64,000 bases of DNA from positions 28,066,760 to 28,130,759 of the forward strand of contig OX344762.1 of NCBI GenBank assembly GCA_947034895.1, written 5' to 3'. The notes under the pieces are model-generated. The model was not told the origin of the DNA. It did no database searches and saw only the letters and a list, made by a program, of their open reading frames with translations. This document shows positions 62,640 to 64,000 of this stretch, one piece after another. The position numbers and the translations under genes were made by a program. Position 1 is the first letter of the stretch. Every line of letters starts with the position of its first letter. The DNA comes from Rhytidiadelphus loreus (taxonomy: Eukaryota > Streptophyta > Bryopsida > Hypnales > Hylocomiaceae).

Positions 62640-62890
62640 ATTAAACGGTAACAAGAGGAAACTAGAAGCAAGAAATAAAGAAGCAACAAAAGGCAAGAAC
62701 TAGTAAGCAACAAGAAACAAATGTAAGAAGAAAAAAAAAATCTAAGAGGCAATAAGAAAGAAGAACTAAGAAGCAATAAGAAACAAAACCTAAGAGGCAA
62801 TACAAAAGAAGAACTAAGAAGCAATAAGAAACAAAACCTAAGAGGCAATACAAAAGAAGAACTAAGAAGCAACAAGAAACAAAGAAGAAA
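62640..62890 (+). repeat. Purine-rich minisatellite
   Basis: Units built from GAACTAAGAAGCAATAAGAA, AACAAAACCTAAGAGGCAAT and ACAAAAGAA repeat about three times with a period near 54 bp, flanked by more degenerate AAGAAGCAAC words from about 62560. The complementary strand gives long Leu/Ser/Phe frames that are artefacts of the repeat. Confidence 0.75.
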
Positions 62891-62899
62891 AAGATTTTT

Positions 62900-64000
62900 T
62901 TTTATAAAAATAGCCAAATGTTGTAGTTTGAAAGGGCGGCCATAAAAGAAAACGGCTAGGATTTTTAAACCCTAAATCAGTGGTGGCAAAATAGAAGTGA
63001 CGGCTAGGGTTTTAAAAACTGAGTAATGTAACTTGCCCTAGTCATTAGATGGGATTCAACTGCAATAGAGGGTTGCGAGTTCCCTAACGTTCCCAAATAT
63101 TGGGAACTTAGCCACGCAGGATGCTAATGTAGCCAAGAGTTGACCACATCAGCAAATATTTTTAATATATATATTAAAAATATATTAAAAATATATATTT
63201 TTTAATATTTTTAATATTTTTTTAATTATTTTTTTTCCAAGCAGTTTGTGCTATTTTCCAGCAATGGGAAAAGCCTAAAACAACCCTCCTAGAGGACTAA
63301 ATCTTGTGTAATGCATGCATTTGACTTTCTGTAGTCATGCAACTAACCAAATATGACTATACTAAGCTATTTTAAATACCAAATTTGATTAAAAGTGGAT
63401 ACATGTTGACACTACAACTCCACTAAATGTATGAAGGAAAGTTGCAAGGCTTTACCCCCTAAAAGACCAATGTTCCTTCAAGGAACAAATGAGATTTCAA
63501 GTAGGTAACTACCTATAGGCTGAATTTTTGTCATGATTTTTTGAAACATTTTTTAAGAAATAAAAAAATTGATTAGCTTCATAGGAATATAATTTTTGTT
63601 CAATCAATGCTCGAGAACAAAAGTTATGCCCAAATAAGTTCAAAACAGGGGAGAAGGGGCAACAAAAAAAATTTAAAATTTGAACTTTTTCTTTTGAGAT
63701 TTTTTCTTTATGGATCATATTTTTTTTTCTACATGTAAAGCTTTTATTCATTCCATTTGAATTTGTTATGAGAAAGTTCTAGGCAATCTTGTTTTTTGGG
63801 CAAGTAGAGCATCTTCTTGAAAAAATAACTTGTAGTATTCATTTCTAAATGCAATTTTTACAATTTTTCAAAAAAATGATTTTAGAACAATCTCACCATT
63901 GGAATTAGTGCATTTTAATTTCATTTTAGAAATATTAATAATTTAAATTTTCCTTCTATTTCATATCTATTTTTACTCAATAATTTTTTAAAGAATAAAA
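62900..64000. other. Gene-free AT-rich end of the window
   Basis: Includes an (A/T) low-complexity run with nested palindromes at 63155-63235 (AATATATATATTAAAAATAT and relatives) and otherwise ordinary intergenic DNA. TTACCCCCTAAAAGACCAAT at about 63451 resembles the TTAA-family terminal consensus. Confidence 0.4.

Noticed and set aside
62627..62917. Leu/Phe/Ser-rich 96-codon ORF that looks like a membrane protein
   Set aside because: Produced by the purine-rich minisatellite read on the other strand.
63155..63235. AT-rich nested palindromes
   Set aside because: Simple low-complexity sequence with no terminal structure or flanking duplication.

Overview
The window looks like nuclear DNA of a land plant. 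It is AT-rich, the genes contain spliceosomal GT-AG introns, and the space between them is filled with many small, decayed transposons. Four protein genes can be read with confidence, all on the minus strand. Their proteins are plant-type (nuclear poly(A)-binding protein, RING-CH ligase with a plant N-terminal region, a probably plastid-targeted hydrolase). The long AT-rich intergenic stretches and a DUF7869-type relic suggest a non-angiosperm (bryophyte, fern or gymnosperm), but this is inference; I cannot name the species. No rRNA, tRNA, CRISPR, operon or prokaryotic signal was seen.

Layout. 1-20 kb: gene-free, with hairpin elements (674-1063; TA-flanked MITE at 9203-9354), a TTAA-ended repeat (6647-7573), two series of diverged direct repeats (11.2-13.1 kb and 14.75-16.65 kb), and a 2.1-kb CACTA-type element (16661-18786) inserted in the last of these. 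20.2-21.3 kb: a two-exon gene for a 288-residue protein with three predicted membrane segments. 22-34 kb: a TIR element (23691-24439), a broken DUF7869-type gene (24811-26280), a TA-flanked MITE (29065-29474), an LTR-like stretch near 31 kb, degenerate tandem repeats and a 79-bp minisatellite (33574-34058). 34.7-40.8 kb: an eight-exon alpha/beta-hydrolase gene (450 residues) whose introns hold a partial exon duplication, a foldback repeat and a MITE. 42-49 kb: TTAA-ended foldback elements and two related CACTA-type MITEs. 50.5-55.2 kb: an eight-exon RING-CH (RINGv) membrane E3 ligase gene (499 residues). 57.6-59.9 kb: a seven-exon PABPN1-type gene (226 residues). 60.2-64 kb: repeats, including a 300-bp hairpin.

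The genes are not linked in function. They cover mRNA 3'-end metabolism, ubiquitin ligation at membranes, lipid or ester hydrolysis, and an unknown membrane role. I assembled the exon models by hand from splice sites and reading phase. In the three longer genes every exon junction keeps the frame and the total length is a multiple of three, which supports them strongly.

I found no convincing new multi-gene system. The observations most worth checking are the TTAA/CCCCTAAA-ended element family (piggyBac-like ends), the nested CACTA insertions with clean 3-bp target duplications, and the duplicated intron 1/exon 2 segment that leaves a stop-containing decoy exon in the hydrolase gene.
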